The notes under the pieces: model-generated
What the model saw: the letters and a program-made list of their open reading frames with translations, nothing else
Databases searched by the model: none
What the model was told of the DNA's origin: nothing
Assembly: GCF_003171515.1 (NCBI RefSeq)
Contig: NC_089396.1
Coordinates: forward strand, 992,001 to 1,056,000
Direction of reading: 5' to 3'
From: Pyrenophora tritici-repentis
Taxonomy: Eukaryota; Ascomycota; Dothideomycetes; Pleosporales; Pleosporaceae
Length of the DNA: 64,000 bases
Translations under genes and position numbers: made by a program
Shown here: positions 44,364-53,987 of the stretch, piece after piece
Numbering within the stretch: position 1 is the first letter of the stretch
Layout of the letters: each line of letters starts with the position of its first letter

Positions 44364-47300
44364 CGAGCGCGCTTACTGGGGAAGTGTGCTCGGCGGAGGA
44401 GTATTGCCCAGAACTTATACCGAGTGACATGCGGGTAGCGCGCTGGTTTGCGCGCATGCCTGAGTACAGATGGTTGTTCGGGGAAGAGCTGGACCGCCGG
44501 GAAGGGGGAAAGTCGGGGCAGGTGTTGTCAGCGGAGGAGCAGAGGTCCTTCGAGGAGATAGTAAGGCAGCAGTTTCGTCTGTCGCGTGACAGGTTATCGG
44601 GGGAAGTAAATACCCTGTACAAGAGAGTCGCCGATAAAGTAAAGCCTGTGGACATACCGAGAGAAGACGCACCGATGGATCTCGGGCGTAAGGACTGGAA
44701 GGAGCGCGCAATAGCTCGTCAAGCCGCTCGAATAGCACTCAGAGGACCGGACATTGGCCCATTTGATCACCTTTTCTATGTCCGTACAGCAACGTTTCCG
44801 AGAGGGCATCGGTTAAACCCGGAGCGTCTTCGAAAGATGAATATTGGCGAAGATCTCCGTCCGAATGAGGTTCACTTAATCCAACAGCTTATGTTCCAGC
44901 GAGAGGATGCGCTGGCGTGGGAGTTTCAGCACATGTCGCAAATCCACGAAGATGTACAGCCTCCGTACAAGATTCGGACTATTCCGCACACCGCGTGGCA
45001 AGAGAAGAACTTTCCGTTACCAAAGAAGCTTGTGCCGATTGTGAACGCGATGGTGGACGTACGGGCAGAACGAGGGACATTCGAGCATGGCGACGGGCAG
45101 TACCGCAATAAGTACTTTCTTGTTCCGAAGATTGAGCGACCAGTTAAACCAGAGGACTTTCGGTTCATTAACAATGCTGTACGATACAACGCCGTGACTT
45201 TAAGGGACGCCTATATCCCGCCATCTGCTGATGAGTTCTCGGAGAGGTTCGCAAACAGGAGGACTTACGCTCTGTTTGATCTGTTTTCGGGTTATGACCA
45301 GATACCATTGCACACGTCTAGTAGGGACATGACAGCCTTTCAGACGCCAAACGGACTATACCGACAGTGCACGCTCCCGATGGGCGCGACAAACTCTGTG
45401 GCGGTCTTTGTTCGGGCGGTGATGAAGATCCTCCACGATCACCTTCCGGAGACAGCGCCTTTTGTAGATGACATTGTAGTGGCAGGGCCTCGAGACGACT
45501 ACGGAGGAGAGGAAGCTTTCGATGGTGTGCGTCGGTTTGTTCTCGAACATGCTTTGCAGATGGATAAGGTCCTTACGGACATCGCTCGGGCCGAGGCCAC
45601 AGTCTCAGGAAAGAAGTCGTGGTGGGGAGTTCCCGAATGGCTATTGTAGGGTATGAAGTTGACAAGGACGGTCGCCATCCTGCGAAGGATAAGGTCCGAA
45701 AGATCCTTGAGTGGCCGGAGTGCCGAACCGTAAAAGAGGTCCGACAGTTTGTTGGCATCGTTGTCTACTATCGGCAATGGATCTTTTGTTTCTCGCTGAA
45801 AGCAGAGCCGCTCTTCGTGCTCCTTCGAAAGGACGCTAGGTGGATTTGGGGAGACGAGCAGAGGCATGCGATGAAGATTCTGAAGGAAGCGATTACCTCT
45901 CCGCCAGCGCTTGTGGCGATTAACTATCGGGGCGGTCTTTTGATTGTCGGCGTGGACGCCTCAGTTCGCGGGGCAGGGGCTCACTTGGAGCAAGTTGGTC
46001 CGGATGGCCGTCGCCACACAATAAGGTTTGAAAGCACGCTGTGGTCCGAAGCAGAGTCGAAGCTCCACTCCACAAAGCTCGAGTGTAAAGCGCTTGTTTG
46101 GGCGCTGAAGGTCTTTCAGGTCCACCTTTATGGACACCCCTTCCGAGTGGAAACAGACGCAAAGGTGCTAATTGCGCAGCTCAATCGGTCGTCTCCAGAT
46201 TTGCCAGGCTCTGTGATGAATAGGTGGCTTGCGACTATCCTTCAGTGGGAATTCGAGATTGTCCACGTGCCAGGAAAGAAGAATGTTATCCCCGATGCTC
46301 TATCGAGGTATCCGCAGCCTGAGGGGTGGACGCCGCCAAAGGAAGACGAGGATGACCTAGAGCCGTTTATCGATCGGGTGCTAAACAGGTATGAGGAGAT
46401 AAATTTAGTTATGGCTACTGAAGAGACGATTGGGAAGCTGCTCACAGAGGAGTACGATGAGAAGTCGGAGGAGATTGCGGTGTTCCTGCGGACGTTGAAG
46501 AGACCAGATGGGCTTCGGGGTCAAGAACGGCGAAAGTGGACAAAGAATGCGGCGCGCTTCTTCGTGCGAGACCGACACCTGTTTAGGAAAGCTACCAAGG
46601 CTATGCCAGTCCGCCGAGTGGTAGACGGAGAAGACCTACAGGCAGCGTTAATCCAGGAAATCCACGAGCGGTTAGGCCATAAAGGGATCCAGACGACGTT
46701 CGGAGCTGTATGTCAGCGGTATTGGTGGGACGGCATGTACAGACAGGTAGCGAAGCAGCTCGGGCCTTGCAAGGTCTGCCAGACGATGAGAGGCACTCGG
46801 AAAGAAGCAGAGCTTAACTCGACATACTCTCGGGCAATGTGGTCTTGGTGGACAGTCGACATTACGCACATGCCGAGGGTACGCGGCAGGACCTACCTGC
46901 TAGTTGCAAGAGAGTATCTTTCGGGCTGGCCAGAGACTCGTGCGCTCTCGACAGCAAGTTCCGATTCAGTTGCGAAGTTTATCTTTGAAGAGATCTGCTG
47001 TCGTTGGGGTGTGCCCGAAAGGATTTCGGTAGACGGCGGAACCGAGAACAAGTCAGTAGTCCAGTCGCTGGCTACGCTCTTTGGTATTCACCGGGTTCAA
47101 GCCTCCGCGTATAACTCGCGCGCGCAAGGGCTTATCGAAAGAGGTCATCAAGGCTTTATCCATGGGCTGGCAAAGATGCCGGGCTTGTGGATAGACAACT
47201 TGTCAGCAATAACGTGGGCCGAGAGAGTGTCGCTACGAAGACCGCTCGGGTTCTCACCTGCGCAGTTGGTGCTTGGTCAAAATCCGGTCCTTCCGATTGA

Positions 47301-47973
47301 ACTTGTAGTGCCAACGTGGCAAAGCCTACCGTGGAGCGAAGTTCGGAGCCATGCCGATCTTCTTGCGGTGAGAGCTACGCAGCTGCAATTCCGCAGAGAG
47401 AACCTGGAAGAAGCAGTCCAACGTACGAGAAGACTTCGGAGAGAAGCTGTGGAGAGCCGCAACGCTAAGAAGGACGTGCCGAAGCCCTTTCAAGTAGGAG
47501 ACCTAGTTTTAGTTTGGGACGCGATTAAGTCCATCGACAAGAGCTCGGATAGGAAGCTCGATGACAGGTGGAGAGGTCCATACAGAGTTCGGGAGGCGCA
47601 GGCAGATAAAGGGTACTACCGGCTAGAGGATCTAAATGAGGTTGCTTTTCCGAATACAACTCGGGCTGATCGCCTAAAGAAATTCGAAGAACTGCCGGAG
47701 GAGCTAGAAGATAGCCTGCTGCGAGGGCGCTTGCGGTTGTATCCCGAGACCGAGAGATTGCCAATGGCAAGGCCTACGGCGCCAAGACAAAGGCAAGCGA
47801 CGCCAAGAGCTGACCAGACAAGAGATGTTCAGGCTGGGGAGGACCGCGAAGGAGAGCAAGACAGGCGAACGATAGTCGGAGGGATAAACCGAGGAAATAT
47901 CGTGGAAGGTTCAAGAAGGGGAGGGCAAAGCCGGCGCCTCCGGATAGCGCGCGGGGACAGCGACACAGAGTAA
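44345..47973 (+). CDS. pol: gypsy pol (RT, RNase H, integrase), frame broken near 45620-45650
   Basis: The pol frame opens at 44345 in the -1 frame relative to gag. RT blocks: IPHTAWQEKNFPLPKKL, NKYFLVPKIERP, ALFDLFSGYDQIPLH, QCTLPMGATNS and FVDDIVVAG (catalytic FVDD at 45461). This frame stops at 45649. RNase H and integrase continue in another frame, open to 47973: LIVGVDASVRGAGA, SKLECKALVWALKVF-like, H2C2 zinc finger (HERLGHKGI, CKVCQTM), integrase core with D (WWTVDITHM), D (ISVDGGTEN) and E (GLIERGHQG), then DDRWRGPYRVRE. The break lies between the RT thumb (SGKKSW) and MAIVGYEVD. No slippery motif is seen there, so I read it as an indel that disables pol. Confidence 0.88.
44351..44357 (+). 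other. candidate -1 ribosomal frameshift heptamer G GGA AAA
   Basis: GGGAAAA reads as G GGA AAA in the gag frame, two codons before the gag TAG at 44361, within the gag/pol overlap (44345-44363). A one-base backward slip leads straight into pol. The motif fits the X XXY YYZ rule known for retroelements. A downstream stimulatory structure was not tested. Confidence 0.65.
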
Positions 47974-48302
47974 GGGAGACAGAAGAGGCTGGGGAGGTTA
48001 GCATCACCGAGCAGCTATTGGGGAAGAAGAGAGGCGATCGCTGCCGTGGTTGTAAGGTGAGAGAGCAGTTGAAGGCAGCGGTGGGCTTGCGGAGGGACTT
48101 TCAACAAGAACCTCTGGCCTGGACTAGTTAAGAGCGCTTCGGAGGTGGAGGAGCAAACGCGAGTGTTTGTCAGGAAGGCAGCATGGTTGCAGGTTGCGGC
48201 AGGCATCGCGAGACAGTCGGAGGAGTCGTCGAAAGCGGGTCGGATAGTTTTGAGAGGCATTCGGCAGCTTGAGGGGACCAAGCTGGAGGCTGGGGAGGAA
48301 AA

Positions 48303-48514
48303 TGTGGTGTAGTAGCTTGTCACGTGTTCGGCGTTAGGTAATCGGCGCTAGGGTTGAGTATTTTAGGACGACTCCGCGTAGAGGAGCTCGACAGTTATCG
48401 TACACCATTCTTAATACTACCGTTTATTGTTCGGATACCTTCTTGTTCTCTACTCTCTACCGATTGCGGGTCGGCAGCCTCTCTTCTGACTATTGAGGCT
48501 ATCCCTCTACCACA
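48303..48514 (+). repeat. 3' LTR of the gypsy element
   Basis: 212 bp; followed by GTAC at 48515-48518. Confidence 0.95.
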
Positions 48515-48518
48515 GTAC

Positions 48519-49389
48519 CCTTATGGTATATATTGATAAAGTACAAGGTTAGTTTGTCAGGTATCTAGTCCTTTTTCCCGTCTTCTTCGAGCCAGCTACG
48601 ACAGCCTCGAACTATTGCGCTGCAATAGTTGCAGCTTTGTGCGGATGTAACGAGATCACCCTAAGAATATTCCGATGGGAAAATTGCCTTTTTCTGTCTC
48701 CCGAAAGAATGTAGGTATCTCCTCCCCAATACCCGTATCTGGTGCAGCCTACTGTAGCTTTTGTATACTAGCAGCTATGGTGTTGAGTATTTCGTGTCGC
48801 CTAGGTGGGAGCTCCATACCCCTCTTTCTCAACACAATCCTTGGTTGATTGGAAATTTTTGGTTCCTGGCTTGTGTCGCTTGCGGAAGACTTAGGCTTAG
48901 AGTTGAGAACTTGTAGATTTGCGTCCTTTGAGTATCAAACTACTTCGAAATTTCCCTTTCTCCTTCCTTTTTTCTAAGTTATATTCCTCTCTAACTGACT
49001 ATTCAAGTTAAATGTGTAACAAGGTGGATTATATCGCTCCCGGTAGACTTGAATTCCAAAATTCCTCGCCTTTATAAATAGGCGATGGCTTTGACTAATG
49101 TCTAGCTGCTGCACATCAAATAACCCTAAGGATTTACCCCCTTGTTTCTTATTGCTCTATACATTACCTCGGAACACTAGTATTTTTTAAACAAGTGCGC
49201 ATAGTCAAAAACCTTCGTCCTGGCCGACTCACAGTTTATTTCCGAAAAATGTCAAAATCTACATTTGAATTATGCATTTCTAGCTGGGGGCCTCGTGCTC
49301 ATTGCTATATAAACCCACCCAGAATCCTCTTCCCTCACTTCTTTCGTCCACTCAATTCTCCTCTTTCCAGAAATAAAATTAAAATATTT
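48519..49389. other. non-coding DNA after the gypsy element
   Basis: No gene seen. A perfect hairpin, AACTATTGC gct GCAATAGTT, lies at 48610-48630, and a MITE relic at 48739-48808. A/T-rich with several TATAAA-like stretches. Confidence 0.6.
48739..48808 (-). mobile_element. MITE copy D, degenerate half
   Basis: Matches about 70 bp of one half of the MITE: CTTTTGTATACTAG corresponds to CTTTTGTACACTAG of copy B, and the end CGCCTAGGTG to the palindromic terminus CACCTAGGTG of copy C. The other half is absent. Confidence 0.6.
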
Positions 49390-50930
49390 TATTCTTCGAC
49401 TGCATGTTTTCCCTTCCATCTTCTTCTTCCTAAAACTTCTGTAATAACTACCTACGTCCAGCCACCCCCCTGCTGCTACATGTATTAGAAAATCTCCCCA
49501 TTTCCACCCGATGGCTCCTTTCCCTTGAAACTTTCACGAAATCAAAACGACACATATACGGCCTATGTCTTCTTTAGTCCCTTTCTATGATTCTCAAAAG
49601 CACAAAAAATATGCAAAGACTTAAATGGTCTGCTAGACTCCCCCAGCTTTATAAGAACTATTGCAAAACCTCTTACCTCCCACTTCTATAAAAGAAACCA
49701 GATATTATCATCATGAAATCAAACAACGACGAGGACTCGGCCATGTCTCCTCCGGTTTGTCCGGACTCGACCTATCTTCCTTCCACCTTTTTTCTTTACC
49801 AACACAATCGCAGTGTCTTTTACAAAAAAGGCTTCATTACCCTAAGATGTGACTTCGCTTTCTCGCGCCTTTCAAAAACCTTGATATCGAAACTATATCT
49901 TTGGCGTGCTTGGCTCGTTGTCGTATAAATATCTCTTCTGAGACCTCTCTCCTTGTTACTTTACTACTACACTATCTGTGTCCTTTATTAAAAAGACTGT
50001 TGAAGAAAACTATGTGTGCTTCTTTTTTCTTCCTGTTGCTTAAAGTTTTACAGGCTGATACATGTGGTCTTTCTCTTTCTCCTGTTCTGAAAATATGAAA
50101 CACCTACTGTCGATGTCCCTGCTTTCCCCATCCTCTTGAAAAAGTCCGAAAGATGCAAGATGTTTCCCTCTTCTTCCTTCTCTTCCCAAAAGCAATAACA
50201 GAAGCGTTGCATGTTGTTTTCCTCTTCTAAAATGCATCCGAGAACTCAGATGTTGTTCTTCTCTTTCCCTTCCTTCTTAAAAACTACGTGAACAGGTTCC
50301 ATGTGTCCTCCTCTTCCACGTCTCGAAAAGAGCTGCCATTTGACATTATGTCCCCCTCCTCTTCCCCCTCCTCTTCCCCCTCCTCTTGAAACTACATCGC
50401 ATTGTGTACTTGTTCTCCTCCCCTCTTCTAAAACCACGCCCACAATAACTCATGTGTCCTCCGCCTTCCCCTCTTCTTAAAATCAGCCACTACAACGTCT
50501 TATGCCTGCACCGCCTCCTCTTATAAAAAATTCCCATCAGAACCAAATAATTTCCCACCTCTTCCTCCTTTCTAAAACACCTCGCCTTCTAACTCATGTC
50601 CTTCTCTTCTTACCAAAAATTACACTACGTGCGAGTCATGTGCTTTCTCTTTAAAAGATTGAAAAGATGCACAAATGTGGTTCTGTCTCCTCCCTGGTTC
50701 TCTCAACCTCCTACCATATACCCACGAAAACCGTATTTTGAAAAACCAAGGACACCATTGTATGTCTGTGCGCCCGCGCGTTCTTCTATAAAAATCTCCA
50801 TCTTCCGGATACTAGACCAATCCTCCTCTTGCACACAGATCTCTACAAGAAAGATGAAAAGAATCGTGTAAAATCCTCTACGATGTGCGGTGCTGGCGGT
50901 GCTACCCGAGTATAAAAAGCCGATGCCGAG
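49390..50930. repeat. quasi-periodic ~50-bp pyrimidine/AAAA/ATGT array
   Basis: Each unit reads: 12-25 nt of almost pure C/T, a short (T/C)TNAAAA step, 15-25 nt of mixed sequence, then ATGT. The ATGT steps lie near 50012, 50062, 50113, 50160, 50211, 50250, 50301, 50348, 50404 (TGTGT), 50452, 50502 (ATG), 50596, 50638 and 50675, so spacing is mostly 47-51 bp. The AAAA steps keep the same beat. Units share layout more than exact bases. Spacing becomes looser before about 49985 and after 50690. The longest frames inside are two 65-codon minus-strand frames with repeated Lys/Arg/Gly peptides. I do not know what it is. Confidence 0.7.
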
Positions 50931-51165
50931 TGTGTGATGGACGAGAAAAACCTCTGACAACTCACTGCGATGGACGAAAGAAAAAGACCAAGAACTTGGA
51001 CGAAAAAATGATATGACGTTGTCAATTGCAGATTTTTTGGCACTAGAAATAAATCGTGATATTCATCAATATGTTGCAACCATATAACGCATACTAAGCT
51101 TTGACATCCACATCGTATGCTGGCCATACCTCACCATCCCTTTCCTACCCACGCTCGAACCAATG

Positions 51166-53487
51166 CTACTTCTTCTCCCTGCCTGGCGGTCTCCAATCAA
51201 ACAAATCTCCTGCCTCTGTACTCCACGGTCCTATATCTACGTCCACAACCGGGCTTGGGCACTCGATCTCCTTCATTGTCTCGGGTATGTCACTACTGGT
51301 ATCGACGTGCAAGCTCTGGGTGCGTTTGAACATGCGTCTTGGGTCCGTTTTTTTGATCAATGCACTTAGTCCACCCTTTTTCTTTGGGACTTCAGGTACA
51401 GGCTCAGCCGCACCTGCAACTTTCGTAGACTGTGGTGTATCATCAAGTGTATCTGTTCGTGGCTTCGGGAGATTGCGCTTTTCCCATTCTTCTGATATAC
51501 TGGGTATTGGCGCGTCGTTCTCACTGCGGACGCGTCGGAAATTTCGGTTCGATGACTTTCCAGTTGCAATGATATTGGGTTCGTCTTCGATGGGGTCGGC
51601 GAGAGCTTTGGCTAGGCTGTTGGACTGCTGGAGGACGGAAGCGAGTTCCGTTGTGCTCATCTTTGGGCCTTTCTCGTTGGTTTGCAAGGGATGTAGTGGT
51701 GTCGCGGCATCTGTATTGGAATCTGTTGTCGCTGGTTGTTTCTTGCTTCGCTTCGCAGGATGTGCCCGCGACTGAGCTCCTGGGGGTTCAGTATGTACTG
51801 GAGACGCATCTCGAGCTGCTCGTCTTGGTGGATCGGGCATAGGCGCAGCAGGCGGTGCTGGGACAGACTTTTCCACGACCTTCTTTCTCGTCTGTACTTT
51901 TCGAGGCACTGGCTTGGGGGACGGGGATTTTGGTTCTGGGGCTATAGCTTCAGGAGACTTTGATACCGTTGCTTTCTTACTCGCGGCTTTCTTGGCCGGA
52001 ACCGGCTTGGGTTTGGACACCTCTACTGGGGGTGACGATGCTATTTGAACTTGTACTGGCGATGAAGGTACCAAGAGCTGTTGATCCATACGACCATGAA
52101 TGACTTCTGGATCTTCGCACAGGCTAGAAGATGGCACTGAAGGAGACTTGGACACTCTCACTCTTTTTGGTGCAACATCCCCGGCATTCGTGCTTTTTCG
52201 CTTGCTCGCAGATACACGACTGCGCAAAGTCGTGTCATTCTCATGATTCAGCGCTGGTGATGGCTCTTTACTTGCAGGACGTGATGCTGCTCGTGAAAGG
52301 TCTTTTGAGGCGGCCACTGTAGGTGCCTGTTGGGCAACGGTCTGGCAAAGTAATCTCCCACGCTTCACGCCTGCTGTTAGTCGTAGTGATTTAGGCTTGC
52401 GACCGGCAGGAGGGGCTACAGGTAGCTCTGGCTCTTTTGAAGGTGTTGGCTCTTTTGGTGGCTCCTTGCTCAGCTGTATTGCAAAGTCCACATTGCTAAG
52501 GCGGTTGGAAACGCTCACTGGAGGTGAGGATGGTGGAGCTCGTTGCTTTGGAGTCTCCAATGCCCGTACACTTGGTACTGGTACTTTGCCCTTGGGTATC
52601 CGGGGTGTCTTCGCTGGTGGTTGGCGAGACAATGGCTCCGGTGCCGGTGTTGCTAGCTGGCGCCGTTCAGCTCTCGCTTTGGCGACCTTTGGGGGTGTGC
52701 TCGGCATCGAGACGTCTGATAGACAGGTCGGGTGGGGGTCTGACTCGGACTCTATCGTGATGACAGTGGCTGTGGGAGGTATAAACTTATTAGGTTTCCG
52801 GGCCGGCACTTGTACGCGGCTTCTCGCAGCGGGGCTTTCTTCTTGTACAGGACTTGATGCTCTCCACGCTGGAGGTGCCTGCGCCGTCTTTTGCCTCTTT
52901 GGTGCCCGCTCCTCGATCACTTGATTCTCCTTTTCCTTTTCTTTCTCCTTCTCCTTGCGAGCATCGTACGGTGACTTCATGGGCTGTGCCTTCCCGATTG
53001 GACCCTTTGGCGTGCCAAGCAGAGTGTTGAGCGACTTGTGGCGCAGTTGCGACCCATTTCGTGGTGCATTGGTAGGCACCACCGACGAAGGCCTCTGGAA
53101 CGGTTTTGATTGAGAAGGAGCACTCGGACGAGGAGGCGCTTCCTTGTTCTTCTTTTCGAGAAGCGGCGTCAGATCGGTATGTGTGATACCCATGGCCTCG
53201 GCGACCTCGACAAGAGCGCCATTATTGAGGTTGAGTTCATCCCCCTCTTGTAACTCGTTTCTGTCCTTGTAGTATGTATCACCGAGGAAGTTCCGGGCTT
53301 GATCATACACCATAACCCGGTTGTTGAAGGTGTGAAACTTGAGGTAGCCATCCTGCCATCGCTTCTGCTTTCGCTTGATGTCTTGTGTGAATAGGCAGCG
53401 GAACTCGGTAACGGGCGCGGTGTTCTGGGATGCGGCAATGGCAGCGATTGCGGACGCGTGTTGCGTGTTACGTAGAGGGGCAGTCAT
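51166..53487 (-). CDS. DUF2439 protein, ZGRF1/Mte1/Dbl2-like
   Basis: Intronless, 773 residues from ATG 53487. Residues about 26-100 are the DUF2439 module (FRCLFTQDIKRKQKRWQDGY, LKFHTFNNRVMVYDQARNFL, GDELNLNNGALVEVAEAMG). The long middle is disordered, Pro/Ser/Lys-rich, with many SP/TP sites and basic stretches such as APKRQKTAQ. The C-terminus has a conserved-looking motif IGPWSTEAGDLFDWRPPGR. In yeast and fission yeast, relatives with this N-terminal module (Mte1, Dbl2) work with the Mph1/Fml1 helicase in recombination and telomere maintenance; that role here is inferred from one domain. No helicase domain is present, unlike vertebrate ZGRF1. Confidence 0.85.
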   Translation of the reverse strand: MTAPLRNTQHASAIAAIAASQNTAPVTEFRCLFTQDIKRKQKRWQDGYLKFHTFNNRVMVYDQARNFLGDTYYKDRNELQEGDELNLNNGALVEVAEAMGITHTDLTPLLEKKNKEAPPRPSAPSQSKPFQRPSSVVPTNAPRNGSQLRHKSLNTLLGTPKGPIGKAQPMKSPYDARKEKEKEKEKENQVIEERAPKRQKTAQAPPAWRASSPVQEESPAARSRVQVPARKPNKFIPPTATVITIESESDPHPTCLSDVSMPSTPPKVAKARAERRQLATPAPEPLSRQPPAKTPRIPKGKVPVPSVRALETPKQRAPPSSPPVSVSNRLSNVDFAIQLSKEPPKEPTPSKEPELPVAPPAGRKPKSLRLTAGVKRGRLLCQTVAQQAPTVAASKDLSRAASRPASKEPSPALNHENDTTLRSRVSASKRKSTNAGDVAPKRVRVSKSPSVPSSSLCEDPEVIHGRMDQQLLVPSSPVQVQIASSPPVEVSKPKPVPAKKAASKKATVSKSPEAIAPEPKSPSPKPVPRKVQTRKKVVEKSVPAPPAAPMPDPPRRAARDASPVHTEPPGAQSRAHPAKRSKKQPATTDSNTDAATPLHPLQTNEKGPKMSTTELASVLQQSNSLAKALADPIEDEPNIIATGKSSNRNFRRVRSENDAPIPSISEEWEKRNLPKPRTDTLDDTPQSTKVAGAAEPVPEVPKKKGGLSALIKKTDPRRMFKRTQSLHVDTSSDIPETMKEIECPSPVVDVDIGPWSTEAGDLFDWRPPGREKK

Positions 53488-53987
53488 GGCGTCAATATCC
53501 GGCAGAGACGCGTCGTGGTGGGAGTGGGCGACATGGAGGCGGGGTGGGGTCGATTAAGCAGTAAGTAGAGGTCGCGCGCGATGAGGTTTGAGAATGACGC
53601 GCCGCCGTTCCGCGCGAGCACGTGGTTTAGCGCCGGACCCAGGGCTGCACCTTTCACCGGGGACACGACTCACTAGGGGTACGTACTCGCTGCCCAGGTG
53701 CTCGTATCCAGTTTTTTTGCCCTCCGTCATACGCTGCCGGGGGTCGCGTCAAAATGCCGCTCGATCCCGTTCCACCTCTCCTGTGCGTTCTGGGCTGACC
53801 AAGGGAAAGCAAACGCGGGGCCTGCCCCCTGCCTGCTCACCTTCACCCAACCTACTTGTGGCTGTGTCCACTAGTAAGCCCCCCAAAAACCACAAACTGT
53901 CAATTGCTCCACCACCTATACTCTGCATTGTTCCCTCCCTACTCATCCCCACGCCGGCGTCGCGCGCAATTGCTGCCACGTCGCAAG
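53488..53987. promoter_or_regulatory. divergent promoter region, DUF2439 gene / BAR-SH3 gene
   Basis: 500 bp between two divergent starts; both promoters must be here. Pyrimidine-rich stretches precede the plus-strand ATG. Confidence 0.55.

Larger units (their letters stand above)
40716..48514 (+). mobile_element. full-length Ty3/gypsy LTR retrotransposon
   Basis: 7,799 bp with two 212-bp LTRs, identical by eye (TGTGGTGTAGTAGC... to ...CTCTACCACA). GTAC lies on both outer sides, a 4-bp target-site duplication. A primer-site-like TGGTGACCTAACC starts 4 nt after the 5' LTR and a purine tract GGGGAGGAAAA touches the 3' LTR. Domain order is gag with zinc knuckle, protease, RT, RNase H, integrase with a GPY module: the Ty3/gypsy order, since integrase follows RT. 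The identical LTRs mean a recent insertion, yet pol has a frame break, so this copy seems dead or the sequence has an indel error. Confidence 0.95.

Noticed and set aside
45600..45660. Programmed frameshift inside gypsy pol
   Set aside because: No X XXY YYZ motif is visible, and RT and RNase H are normally in one frame, so an indel is more likely.
40716..48514. RIP-mutated retroelement
   Set aside because: Long intact frames and LTRs identical by eye; no scatter of TAA/TAG stops as RIP would leave.
49990..50690. CRISPR-like array
   Set aside because: The period is regular but no repeat is conserved between units, and the organism is a fungus; layout similarity alone does not make a CRISPR array.
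52397..52924. Plus-strand frame of 175 codons
   Set aside because: Antisense shadow of the DUF2439 gene; composition mirrors its Ser/Pro-rich coding strand.
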